From Crossaster papposus (lineage: Eukaryota; Echinodermata; Asteroidea; Velatida; Solasteridae), in the NCBI GenBank assembly GCA_037893245.1, contig JBAIAA010000321.1, positions 992,001-1,056,000 on the forward strand: a stretch of 64,000 nt of DNA. Direction: 5' to 3'. Made by a program: the position numbers and the translations under genes. This document shows, in pieces, positions 32,370-44,516 of this stretch (positions are counted from its first letter, which is position 1; each line of letters opens with the position of its first letter). Below the pieces are notes generated by a model. It was given only the letters and a program-made list of their open reading frames with translations, did no database searches and was not told where the DNA came from.

Positions 32370-33005
32370 TTTTTGTAGGGTGTAGTGATTAAGATGTCAG
32401 TTTATGTACCTATATTAAAGAGAATATAGGGACTTTTCAATTTTGTATTAAATACATGTATATATTTCAAAAAAAACAAAAACATAACACTATGATTGTT
32501 AACTATATTGGTGCAATGTTTGTGTTGTTGCTAAATCTGACCGTGACGAGTTTTGGGGCTTTTAGCTGACAGAGGTCATTTTCTGGGCTGAAGGCCTACA
32601 ATACACCAAAGCCAACACACATCTATGTTTACACCTTCTATTGTATATACTGCTTATTGTCCCTCTTGTGTACGTTAAAGGTGGGATACACCATTTGCAA
32701 ATATCAAAAATGTTTACTACAAAATTATTAGGAAATATCTTACTTATTTGAAAGTAAATAGCAGCCAGCAAAAAGGTTTGCGCTAGATATCCTGTAATTG
32801 TTGCAAAAAAGTTTTTTTTATTAAAAAAACAAAAACATTCACGATCGTCAGACCGCGATCGCGAACAAATCTAGAACATAAGAACTGCCTGACGCCAGTT
32901 AAAAACGAAAGTCGCTTTTCTTGCTTTTCTCAGCATCCATGATTGTAAAACTTCGGACATGTCAGTTAAACGAGATTTACTCTAAAATACAACCCCCAAA
33001 TCCGG
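32370..33005 (+). repeat. Direct duplication with 42369-43115, ending in a truncated TTAA MITE
   Basis: GTCAGTTTATGTACCTATAT, GTGTTGTTGCTAAATCTGAC and GTGACGAGTTTTGGGGCTTT are shared in the same order and orientation with 42369-43115. The MITE (from 32677, after TTAA) shares the GACCGCGATCGCG block and stops at CAACCCCCAAATCC, before its right terminus. Confidence 0.75.
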
Positions 33006-33409
33006 GTGAAGTAAACCGAACGCGGTACTCGTAATTAAGTATAAACATTACTTCCATTATACACACAATAAGACAGTATATAAATATGTGCAGCATGGCA
33101 ATAATACAGAAAGCATTATAAGAAGCCTGTTTAAAACTAAACTGCTACTCACTACAGCACATTAAGTTTGTCTCTTTTTATATAAACTAATGGTGTCTAA
33201 AAGTATGATGAATCATTTTGCGAGAATGGAATAAATTATTTCTACTAAACAAAATAATATAATCAAGAGAACAGAGTCATTTCGAAATGTCAAAAACAAT
33301 TAATGCCAGAGAACAACATTTGGTAAGACGTTTGGTAAGACGCGGGTATAAATGTATACAGATTATGATAGTCGATGATAGTTGTATTTAATTTGAGCAT
33401 TGTTTATTT

Positions 33410-33560
33410 TAGTATTTTTTATAGGTTTTCCTGACTATTTTAAAATATTTTTCATTCCAATTCACTAACTACATGTATCACAAATTTCGTCCGAGGAAAA
33501 CATTCACACGTTTTAATATACCAATTCAATTTCAAATGTTTCTCAGTCGGGAATATTGGT
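33410..33560 (+). repeat. Dispersed repeat, GGTTTTCCTGACTATTTTAA
   Basis: Similar to 43583-43735 and, in part, 62400-62520: GGTTTTCCYGRCTATTTTAA, TTTCGTCCGAGG and GGGAATATT. Identity unknown. Confidence 0.5.
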
Positions 33561-35835
33561 AATTACATATTAAATTCGTCTAGGGTAGCGTTTTGAGATA
33601 TAATTCGTTATATATCAATGAACAATTGGTCAATTTTCAAAGCATTACGTTGTGACGCAGGCCTCAATGATAAATATAACTATTACAAAGGAGTATATGG
33701 CAAATCGTAAACACGAACTTGGTGGACGTTCGTTTTGTTCATAAAGACATAACCTTGCCCCCATCCAAACTGTTGATAAACTGATGTTGATAAACTGATA
33801 TTTTTTCTAATTAGTAACAGTCTGTTGGTTAGGGTTTCTTTTATCGCAGTAGTTGTACCGCTCATTTTTAGAATTACTGCAGCGGTACCGGGTGAACCGA
33901 CATTTTCAGAAAGACATTCCTATAGATTGGTGTGCTAAGTATAGGAGAATACACGAGAAAGTGTGGATTCGTAATTACGAATTCACGAGGCGCGAAGCGC
34001 CGAGTGGATTCTTAAATACGAATCCACACTTGCGAGTGTATTCTCTGACTTAAACCATTGCGTCACGTCAAAAGAAGTATTGTTATTAACTAACCAGTTG
34101 AGTGGAGATGAAAAGGCATGCATGTATCGTGGCCATAGACGTAAATTACATAAGGCCAACTAAAAAAAAAATATGTTTAACGTCACCGCCCGCTTCTTTT
34201 TTTAGAGGCCGCCTCCTTTTTTTTTTTTTTCACAAAAATAATAAATTTTATTATCTTTAAAAAAATAAAATAATAATAACTAAAACTACGTCTGTTCGAG
34301 GAACAGAACATAGTGCCTTTTCGCATTTTTTTCCCCGTAAAAACCATTCAAAAGGAATTTTAAACACATTAAAAGTAATCAAAACGAATTTAGGTTATTC
34401 AAACAGATTAAAGGTAATTTAAAGTGATTAAAACGATAACGTCACACATTTGTAAACTTTTTGTGAACTACCTAACCAACCCAATACACAATTATTTTAA
34501 TTTTAGCATGATCCGTTGCTGAGATATGGCTTCAAGGTCTTAAAACGTAATAAATCACATACAATTGAATGATGGCTTCAAGTCTAACTTTTCATTCTAA
34601 CTTCCGGTCTGGTGACGTCATATTTTTTTCTCCCGGTCAAATTGTTTCTAACATGAAGCTATTATATACATCAATTATAAAGTGATTTCAGCAAACTTCG
34701 CCACACACATCAACTAAATATTAATTTAGAACCTGCCGCCAGAGGGTGCTATAACATGTTATGACGTCGTCGGTAATTTTTTTGAAAAGTACATCTAGCC
34801 AAACACTAACATCGTTTAAAGTAAGTTCATATCATTTTCACTTTCAAATTATAAGGCACTTTCGGTTATGACCGAAAGGAAGGGTCACGTGATTTCTCAC
34901 ACACGAGATAAAATGAAGATCCTGGATTATCCTATCAATTGCCACAAACCTAAAGTCCCGGTCTTTTGCGCGTGATTTGTTATTGATTTTCAAAGATTAA
35001 ATAAATGTAATATGACGTCACGTTACCCCCTGATGACGTCACCATGATGTCTGTCTGCTAGACACGAGTTCACTATAGGGTCTTCACTTGGGTAAAGTTT
35101 TGTTTGGATACGACTTGTTATGAAAAGTGCTTGTACGAAAGAACGTGTACAAAGTCTATTGCATTTTGGTCCCAAAAAGAAAAAGAAAAAAGAAGTAAAA
35201 CAAAAATCAGAACAAAAACAAAGGCTTTTTCGCAAAATTGCGAAAAAGCCAATTAAAAAAGATAATACAATTTTAAGATCGTAATTTGGACTTTAGCATC
35301 ACTGTGTACATGCTGTGAACATATATTTGTTTCTAATGGGAAGGCTAGGGTGTGACGTGTATGGTGCATACATGATCGACCCACATGAATTTTGATTTGT
35401 ATTCGTGGGTGAGACGTGTTTTAATTTCAAATAGAAAGATAGGGCGTGACATGTTCACTACATGACCTATATTAAAATGTGTCGAGCGGCTATTAAAAAA
35501 GAAAAAAAAACAGGCCTCCTCCTTCCTTCTAAAAAAAAGACAAACATGTTTTGTTTGTTTTTTGGCCTAAAGGAGGTTCTCGAGGCTCTTACGTAATCAG
35601 GGTTGGATTAGGGTTGAGGAATTGAATAACCGTGGATTCGTAATTGTTACAAATGTAGGCAAGATAAAAACCGTTCCGAATCCACACTTTACTAAAGATT
35701 CGTAGATACGAATCCACTGTTATTGTCCAAAGCGTTGATTCTTAGATACGAATCCACACTTTTAACAATAGCGTGACGTCATAGCAATGGTTTAACTAAA
35801 ACCAACCCAAAAACTTCTCAAAAACCTATTTGAAA
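33561..35835. other. No gene; short repeats of GATTCGTAATTACGAAT type
   Basis: Contains two clusters of TACGAATCCAC / GTGGATTCGTA words (33960-34050 and 35625-35770). Otherwise AT-rich with no supported coding region. Confidence 0.3.
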
Positions 35836-35837
35836 AT

Positions 35838-35885
35838 ACAGTGGAACGCCGCTATATAACGAAAATCACGCGTGATCCACACATT
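35838..35885. mobile_element. Possible pogo/Tc1-like transposon terminus
   Basis: TACAGTGGAACGCCGCTATA at 35838 resembles pogo-type ends. An inverted counterpart, GCGGCGTTCCACTGTA, is at 42227-42242, but the two are 6.4 kb apart and need not belong together. Confidence 0.35.
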
Positions 35886-35913
35886 TTGTTCGGTCACGGT
35901 TAGTGGCGCCTTA

Positions 35914-35916
<3 letters not shown>

Positions 35917-35950
<34 letters not shown>

Positions 35951-36006
35951 GGGGGGGGGGGGGGGATTTGCTACCCAAGTTGTTTCCTTGCCCCCCCCCC
36001 CCCCCC
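35917..36006. repeat. Poly-G tract followed by poly-C
   Basis: About 48 G with one T, then G13, then after 25 bp a C run of about 16. Potential hairpin or quadruplex; assembly length uncertain. Confidence 0.8.
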
Positions 36007-36699
36007 AGTTTCTCATAACACCTTATGATTTACCACAACTTGAAGTATGGTTGAAGATAGAAAGTGAATCATCGGTTCTGTGGACACATTTTTGGCCAAT
36101 GAAAGCATTATAAAGATTGGTTTTGAAAAAAAATTACGTCACTGTTAAATCAATTGAAGGACACAAAATATTGCCTTTACTTGTAATAGTACGCATCCGT
36201 TATACAGGGGGCAATAACAACAACAATGCATTTTTAACAAACGAACCAAACAAGACAACTTGATGTCAGCGCCCTCTTGTGGTCGCTGACAGAAAAGCAT
36301 TTATGCACAATAGATTTCCCCTGACTACAGTACTTTGGTAGACAAGACACGCCGCACATGCATACAGCTAACGTCTTTGTATTTTGTGCAGCCAACGTCA
36401 GTCTTTGAACATAATGTGTATACATGTGTTTGTTGATGGTGTAAATGGAGGACACATGCCTGGCGCCACGTAGGTGAATTGGGGTTAGTGTTAGAATGGA
36501 GGACGTCCTCGATTGAGATTCGTGTACAAAACCAATGAGAGCCATCGGAAAAAGTTTGTGGACAAACAAAGGACATCATCGCATCGAGAGGAACAAAAGA
36601 ACTCCTCGATTTACACCATAAACAGTACATGCAATTTGATACATTTCTCATTCATAAAAACAGGCGTGTGTGATGTTGTGCCCGCGTACATGTACATGT

Positions 36700-36890
36700 A
36701 CACACAAGTGGGTAAATGCCGTCAATAGGGGACGGGGCATTGTCCGACCGTCTTCCCTCTTTTGTTTGTACTCTAACGTTTTCGGATGATCGCCATAGGA
36801 TTTGCACACGAGTCTGAATCGGGGACCTTTGCGGAATAGGGGACCCCATTGTTCCCTTTGTCATACGTCCCCTATTTCAATCAAAAACAA
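36700..36890. mobile_element. 180-bp element, inverse of 51826-52005
   Basis: Shares GTCCGACCGTCTTCCCTCTT, CGTTTTCGGATGATCGCCAT and ACCCCATTGTTCCCTTTGTC in inverse orientation with 51826-52005. There it interrupts the segmental duplication. The ends are not sharply defined here. Confidence 0.65.
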
Positions 36891-37308
36891 ACGCATGTAC
36901 ACTCACATGGGGGTGTACATGAACAAACTATGTACATGTACGTACATGTACATGTACATAATGGCTATTTAGTTGGTACATTACTGCCAGGTTTATTCGC
37001 TGCATTGAAATTGTCTCGTGTTTGGCCGTGATGAGTACCCATTAACTACATAGTTGCAGCGTCAGAAACGTTTCCCGTGCACGCTCATTTTCGGCTTAAA
37101 AAGTCAGGGGAAAGTGGCCAGAAAATGCCTCAGATTGGACCACAGAGCATGATCTAGAACCTAAAATTTCCCGGGGCCATTAAGCGGGCCCCGGACCCCA
37201 CGCCGTAAAGTCTTCGCGATCCGCGCTTGCAGTGTCTGCCCCCTGAATTTGATTCTTGCCCCTCCCCCCAAAAAAGAAAAGAAATTGCCCCCCCCCCCCG
37301 CCCCTAAA

Positions 37309-37929
37309 GGCCCAGTCCCATTGCCAATGACGCATAAATCACGCATAAATCACGCATAAATCACGCATAAAATTGGTTTGTGCGTGATTGTTCGTGGAGA
37401 AATTGGTCATTTTCTGGGGTTGTGCGTGGTCAGAATCACCGATGAATCGCGTATAAACTGCGCATGTATCACTTACAATCACTGACAAAGAACATTCCAC
37501 GCACAATAATAATTTTGGTAAGTGATTGTAAGTGGAACATACGTGGATTGTGCGTGTTTTGTAAGTGATATGTGCGTGTTCTGTAAGTGATTCGTCAGTG
37601 ATGTGCGTGCTAGGAGCCAGTTCCTGACGCACAAGCACTGACGGAACACTGACAGAACACGGACATATCACGCACCTTCCACGTCCAAACTACGTACAAA
37701 CTGCGCATAAACTGCGTATAATCGCGCACGTTGTGCGTGGAAATTTTTTTGAACCGTTCAAAACCGGCGATCGCGCACAAACCCGTCTCCGCGTACAATC
37801 ACTTACAAAAACTGATGCTCCACGTGTGAAACACGTGGGATTTACGCACATCACTGACGAATCACGCACGAAGAAAATTGTATGCGCAATTCATGAGTAA
37901 TTCGTGCGCAAGTGCAGTGGGACTGGGCC
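37309..37929. mobile_element. GGCCCAGTCCCA foldback MITE, second copy (inverse)
   Basis: The ends GGCCCAGTCCCATTGCC and GCAGTGGGACTGGGCC and the GCGTGATT/CACTTACAA interior match 7960-8566 in inverse orientation. The flanks TAAA and TTTA do not form a clean TTAA duplication. Confidence 0.75.
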
Positions 37930-37959
37930 TTTACCTGGAGAGTCTTGTGCCGCCACTGG

Positions 37960-38090
37960 TTACGGTATGTCGACACTGATCTCTATAACTGGATAGGTCG
38001 AGCGGCTCTGCACGTGAAGCCATCAGCGGCCATATTGGGATATTCAAAACATTGCAGGCGTACACACGTTTGTATAGCGCACGACCGAGA
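37960..38090. repeat. Inverted repeat with 40640-40775
   Basis: CTGATCTCTATAACTGGATA, GGTCGAGCG, GCGGCCAT and ATATTCAAAACATTGC occur inverted at 40640-40775, giving an inverted pair about 2.7 kb apart. Confidence 0.65.
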
Positions 38091-39920
38091 AAACTCATTT
38101 AATATCACAGGAAACGAAGTTAACGTCGCCAAAACGATCCAGTTTGATCAGGAAAATCAAGTTAAACATAATAACACCCAAGAATTACCTGTATACGCCA
38201 AGTTTCAATGTTAAATAGGCCTATTTTTTGGAAAAGATATGAGACATTCGTGTGAGACGATGCAATGCAGTGCAAAGTCTATGGGATATGTCGGACAAGT
38301 ATTTTCAAGAATTTCCAACTTCTAAATTATTTTTTGTTGTTGTTTTTTTTGGGGGGAGGTGGGGGGAAGAAATCCACATCATAACCTTATGCACAAACCG
38401 GAACAAGGAAAAGGCAAAACGAGTTTTTTTGGATTAAGGAAATTCTTGAAATTGTTGCTTTAATTTTATATCCAGACACTAAAAAGTGCATTTTATAATA
38501 AAATAAAAAAATGTTGAAAAAATTGAACAAATGTCAGTGTGTTTCAGGAAAAATTAATTGGCACATCACGGTTTGTTCGTGGGGTTTTAAGGCAGTGTTC
38601 AGATTTGGAATCAACCTAATGTTTAGTAAATTTTTTAGAAAGGGTCCCAAAAATTCTTGCTGGACAAGTGGACAGAAAAAATTAATTATGTGGTTTTGAG
38701 CTTAAACCATAGAGCTGTATAATAAAGATACACCTCTATGGCTTAAACTATGAACTTGAGAAACTTGAAATAAATCACAATTAAAAATATCAATCACATG
38801 TGTAAATAATGACATAAGTCACACAATGGATTCAATTTTGCTTTATGCTTTTATTTTACATTGATACACTACATATAACATGTAATAACTACTGCCATAG
38901 TAACAATATGCTTATTATGTATTGTTTACTGATGTTATAAAACCAAATAAAAAACAATTAACCCCGGACTGTTTATGAATTTAAAACCAAAACAAAACTT
39001 GCGATGTCATTTTAGAATAATAATTGTTGATACTATGCAAAGATACATTTGGCAGCATTCTTCACAGGCCAAATTTTAATAGGACACCCTTGTACGGCTT
39101 TAACTTTGAATTGTGAGTGTTTCTAGATATTTGTGCGATATGAACACAATATTAAAGATTTGTACACCACAATTGTTGTTTTGTAAGAAAGCAAAATAAA
39201 ACCATGATTGAAAAGCAAAATTTGACAGGGCGGCATAACATTTTAACAGGGCAGCATACAAATATGACAGAACAGCGTAACATGTACACAGGGCGGCCGC
39301 TACCCAGTGATTGTGGAGAACACTGACTGGGTAAATCCATGTCATTTTAACATCTGTATAATTTGCTTTGAATATTAACAATACAATTTTAACCAGATTT
39401 GTCAGTTTTCATAAAACACATGTTCAATATATTTCCATGTTACAAATTTAGGTTTGTGACTGTTGTGACTGTTTTATTATCTGTACTTATACTGTTAAAA
39501 AATGAAATGCCAAGATGCGCAGAGTTCTGCAATATATTTGCAGCACATCTAAGAAATGTGGAACACCGAGATAGCTTATCTTGGAAAACGTAGTTGGTCA
39601 ATTAAGCTACCGTATTTACTGATGGTTAAACAAAATAAGTTTTGACATTCGCTGTCATCTGTTGTCCCTTTGTCATAATGGGAGCAGTTCGTCCTATGAC
39701 TTGTCCAGCCGTAATAAGCTGTACAGCCTGACATCTTAGTAGCAAGAAGTGGACTTGGGTAAACCAATTAGCTGTAGTGTACAAAGAAAAAAAATATACA
39801 GGTATAAATTAAATGCCAAGGAAAGAATGTTGTAACATGACGCTATTTTAAAAACACAAAATTCTCAATTTATTTGGCATACCCATTTTTTCAGAGAGTG
39901 AAATTTAATTTGAGCACTGC
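38091..39920. other. No gene recognised
   Basis: AT-rich. A 17-bp inverted pair (CTTAAACCATAGAG / CTCTATGGCTTAAAC) at 38701-38747 could form a small hairpin. GACAGGGCGGCATAACA-like words repeat three times at 39225-39300. Confidence 0.3.
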
Positions 39921-39922
39921 AA

Positions 39923-40510
39923 GGAATGTCATCAGGACTACGTTTTTAAGAGAGATTTGTGGGCGAAAATGAAATTGTTCTGAAGTATTGGAAATACGTG
40001 TCTACATCCTAAGTTCCACCATGATAGCCTTGGCCTACACCATGCATTTAATAATACTATTATTATTATTAATAGGTGGCTCTACACTTCCAGAATTGTG
40101 AGAGAAAAAACTGTGATCATTGCGATATTGGGATAATTCTACAGAACATTAAATTTATGCACGTCAAATAGTTCATGACACAATATGTTGTGTACGAATG
40201 TGTACACAAATTACCACCATGAACTGTTTGACGTGCAAGTGATCAACGGGACAGTCTTCATAGAATGGGTACAAAATTGGTCTGAAAATACCTGTATTGT
40301 GGAATTCAATCATATTGTAAGGGTATCCTAGACCAACTGATTCTATAAATCTACTGTTCTTTCGAAATATCCCAGTTTTTCTTTCAGATAAAATGATGGA
40401 TAGGACCACAATATGAAAAAATCCCGCTGGAATTCATGTGGAAACGAAAATATCGTTTTCGCCCAACAATGTTCTCCTAAATCTCTCTTAAAACCGTAGT
40501 CCTGACATTT
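39923..40510. mobile_element. Foldback repeat
   Basis: GGACTACGTTTTTAAGAGAG at 39933 is inverted as CTCTCTTAAAACCGTAGTCC at 40482. An inner pair, GCACGTCAAATAGTTCATGA (40158) and CATGAACTGTTTGACGTGC (40217), continues the symmetry. Confidence 0.65.
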
Positions 40511-40779
40511 TTTACAAAGATAGATACTGATCGCACAGTCTGCAAGTTTATTTAATAAATTTACTTATTTACAAAGGATTTTAATGCATTTTTACCCACC
40601 ATCGCTGCTGCCACTGTCTCACTCTCGACGTGTCTACGCGTCTTTTGCATGCACGAAGGCAATGTTTTGAATATCCCATCATGGCCGCCGGTGACTTCAC
40701 GGCTCGCTATCCCATCAATGTACGCTCGACCTATCCAGTTATAGAGATCAGTGTATGTCGATCGTTCGGTATCGTACCT

Positions 40780-41727
40780 ATTATATAAAGATGTCATCCG
40801 TCCTTTTAAATAGCGCCCTGTTGTTACCTTCAGTGCACCTTCTTTTATTTACCACACCGAATTCTAAAGCAACTTTTGGTTTTTCTCTTCTATTCATTGG
40901 GGACCCGTCACTTAACATAAAGCACCAGCCGTTTGGCGTTTGGGAATGCGGCGTATTTTTTGCCGCATGAGGGCAAAATCCCCCTTATTGAAATAGTTTT
41001 AGTAATTTTACTTTATCTAAAAATTGAATATTAGGAAAACAATTTTTTTGGGGGAGCTGTAAGAATATGAAACTGACGTGGATTATCTCCTAATCACTTT
41101 TAATTATACCCCAAAATACCGTGACCACAGCGCCCTCTACGTTCAATAATACGGCCTATTAACATGGCCTATAAATAAGAGAATAAATGTGTGTTCGAGA
41201 GGTTTTAATCACTCTGTTTAATACCGCTTAGAGTCTGGGTGCTGATAATAATTACCCGAGCAATTTTTCGGTTTTTTTCCAATGATTATAGTACATTGAA
41301 TTGAAACTAACAGATCGACAAATACGTCAATATTATCAGGTATTTTGACTGGCTGTAAACAAACATTGCGTAACATCTAGCAGACGATAATTGTTGTAAA
41401 TTCTTAAACTTAATCTTGCAAACACTAATTCAAGCATCGCTTGGGGGTGCAATAACTAGCCGTAGGCTCTACCGTAGCCACGTCCGAATTACATTTGCCT
41501 TAGCGCCTACATAGACGGAGCTGTAGCTGTAGACGAAGGCCGTAGCTCTAGACAATCGTTTCGGACACGGCCTATTACTGCCATTGGCAACCCCGTTCCC
41601 AGGGTGTTGAGCTGTACGCGCCCAACACTACCCGCTCTTACTAATGGAGACGAGGTACGGTTGGAGATAAAATGAACCCTGAGGACGGGTATAATGCGAC
41701 ATCGCGTGACAGATTTTGTTGCCAGCA
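40780..41727. other. No gene recognised
   Basis: No supported exon or RNA gene. CTGTAGCTGTAGACG and CCGTAGCTCTAGACA words recur at 41518-41560. Confidence 0.3.
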
Positions 41728-41981
41728 GGGCCCAATTTCTTGGCTCTGCTTACCGTTAGCGAGAAATCCCTGCTTACTATAGCAGAAAATTCGGTGCTTA
41801 CGGTAAACGTATTTCACGCGTTAGCGAGGATTTTTTGTCTCTGAGCATGCGTACATCCCGTAACTATAAGGATTATGTGCTTACATGGTAAGCACATAAT
41901 TTTTTCTGCTAGCGCGGTTAGCGGAAAATGGTGACCGTAAGCGCGGAATTCTGTGGTTAGCAGAGCCAAGAAATTGGGCCC
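41728..41981. mobile_element. Palindromic MITE, GGGCCCAATTTCTTGG ends
   Basis: GGGCCCAATTTCTTGGCTCT at the left is mirrored by AGAGCCAAGAAATTGGGCCC. The interior keeps TTAGCG/CGCTAA symmetry around a central AGGATTATGTGCTTACATGG stretch. Related to the GCCAATTTCA elements at 3909 and 13183. Confidence 0.8.
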
Positions 41982-42368
41982 TGGTTTTAAACACTTCCAG
42001 CCATGTCTTTATCGTCCGTTTAATACCGGCCATGTGACGGGCTCTCGACCAATAGGAATGCCTAAACTGTCCCAGGTATTTATGAATAGCGTTTGATATA
42101 CCCAGTGGATAAAAATGTGTTGACATATTTTTAAAAAACAATGTTGAATATGATGGGACACACAAATCGGCAGCCGAGGAAAGTGTTCGGTATAGCTGAA
42201 AGTTCGGTATAGCGGTGTTCGGTATAGCGGCGTTCCACTGTAATAGTTTATTTTGACCAATATTTGTATTAAAATGACCCATATCAATGGTTATTTCTAC
42301 CACTATTTTGGTTAAAATTGATTGGACACACATCTACCAATCAGTTGTTTATTTCAACCAATTTTTTT

Positions 42369-43150
42369 AGGGTGTAGTTATTAAGATGTCAGTTTATGTA
42401 CCTATATTAAAGAGAATCTAGGGGCTTGTGTATTAAATACGTGTATATATATATTTGTAAAATTTGTAAAAAATACCATATGATTGTTTAATATATCAGT
42501 GCAATGTTTGTGTTGTTGCTAAATCTGATCGTGACGAGTTTCTGGGCTTTTAGCTAGCAGAGGTTATTTGCTGGGCTGACGGCCTACAATATATGGTGGA
42601 CCTGGAGGGATATCGCAAAGTCGTAAAAATTGAGGTCAATATTCCTATTAAAATTTGCAATTTTCCCCCAAAGTCGTGAATCTAGTTCGCAACTCGTACA
42701 CCAAAGCCACCACACATCTATGTGAACACCTTTCATTGTTTAAACTTCTTATTGTCCCTCTTGTGTTTGTACGTTAAAGGTAGGATAGCCTACACCATTT
42801 GCAAATATCAAAAATGTTTACTACAAAATGATTAGGAAATATCTTACTTATTTTAAAGTAAATAATGATCGTAGGCAGCCAGCAAAAAGGTTTGCGCCAG
42901 ATATCCTGTAATTGTTGCGAAAAAAATATATATTTATAAACAAAAAACATTCACGATCGCAAGACCGCGATTGCGAAAAAATCAAAAACATATGAACTGC
43001 CTGACGCCAGTTAAAAACGAACGTCGTTTGTCTTGCTTTTCTCAGCATCCATGATTGTAAAACCTCGGACAGGTCAGTTCAACGATATTTACCCCCAAAT
43101 CCACCCATTTATGATAATTCAAACAATTACCAATGGTGTATCCTACCTTT
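42369..43150 (+). repeat. Direct duplication with 32370-33005, including full TTAA MITE
   Basis: Same order as 32370-33005, plus a 105-bp insert at about 42592-42697. The MITE part starts AGGTAGGATA after TTAA (42774) and ends TATCCTACCT before TTAA (43147-43152). The insert resembles the last bases of the window (GGACCTGGAGGGATATCGCA against GGCCGTGGAGTGACATCGCA). Confidence 0.75.
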
Positions 43151-43582
43151 AACTTTTGTGAAAGGCCTCCGTAGGTTTTGTATATACACGATTTTCAATC
43201 GTGGACTGTCTGTCATTCGTGGACCATTTATGTCCTCTATTTTTGGTATACGTCAACTATTTGAATGCAGATTCAAACTCAACCATACCAGTATTAATAA
43301 TAGCCAACTTGCACGCGAGACAACTCGAGCGCTGGAGGTCTCAGATAGTATGATCGTTTATCGTATGTAGCTTTTGAAGCCTGCAGGACCATATTAATTT
43401 ACCAACCCAGGCGAAACCTGTACTGCTTAAGAATATTCATGTTCAGGTATCTTGTCTATACATACTCCAAGATATCAGATATTAAAACATGCTGACGAGT
43501 CAGTCAGTCAGTGCATGACATTTTGTCTCATGGGAAATAAAAATACAGCACTGCACAATATTCACTAATGGAAAACAAATAT

Positions 43583-43735
43583 AGGTTTTCCCGGCTATTT
43601 TAAAACACTTCTCATTTAAATCCACAATCTCTCACATTTAATTTCGTCCGAGGTAAAAAATCTAACGCTTTTACGACATCAATGTAGTCATTTTGATCAC
43701 TTTATTCAAACACTGTCTCGGGAATATTCGTCAAT
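43583..43735 (+). repeat. Dispersed repeat, second copy
   Basis: Copy of the 33410-33560 repeat, located about 230 bp beyond the stop codon of gene A on the opposite strand sense. Confidence 0.5.
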
Positions 43736-43965
43736 ACAGATCAAGTTTGTCTAAGCTGTTGCCGGAAGCAGAGATCGAATTCGTCTTATTATTATCAATC
43801 AATTTCAAACTTATGTTAAATCAATTAGTCGGACGTGTGCTTGACACAATCACCAAAATGTTTTAAAACAGCCGGGGAAACCCATAGTAATGCACATACT
43901 AGTTGCTCACGTACAATACAAGATAGTTGGTGTATGAGTTGACCTGGTCGTCGACTGGTTTGTAA

Positions 43966-44516
43966 TCAGTCTCGGTTTGGACAGCAGTAGGCATGTGCTC
44001 GTTCGTATGGTCGAGGCGTGTTTGGTATGGTACGTTGGTAACACTCGCTGCCAGCATGATGATGAGTGCATTCAACAACTGATGCATCGCGATTTGGTGT
44101 AGCTTGGTAGCACCATTCCGAACTTCGGTAGCCGTGATCATAAGCCACCTTTAGCTCGGCCAGGGTACAGAGATGAGCTGCTAACGCGGAGCAGCCGTTG
44201 ATCTGCCCGGTACGGTCGGTGAGATTGTATCTCATCAGAGAGATGACTGGTTGTCGGTAGCTCACCGGGATGGAGCAGCACAGGCCGGGAGACGGGGCGG
44301 TCAGCGGCAGGTCGCGGTTGGTCAATCCGGTCTCAGTCAGCACGACCAAGCTGTCAGGATCGGCGTACCATGAGCCGTGGCCAGGTGTGGCCTGATAGCC
44401 CTCCTTGTAGGCGTGGTCAAGCTCCCATTTAAAGCAGAGGTGTTGGTCGGTCCTACGACAATCGGAGGCGGCTGATGCGTACGTGTGATACCAACAGTCA
44501 GTCAGGCTAAGTGGAA
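43966..44516 (-). CDS. Gene A exon 3 (Cys-rich, Link-like)
   Basis: The acceptor is TATCTTTTCAG, then TT completes a Val codon begun by exon 2. Reads PLSLTDCWYHTYASAASDC onward without a stop for 551 nt to TGA (43968-43966). Cys pattern and length match gene B exon 3. The Link resemblance is by motif only. Confidence 0.85.

Noticed and set aside
34200..35230. Possible small genes in the AT-rich stretch
   Set aside because: Only short frames without motifs or conserved copies; nothing supports transcription.
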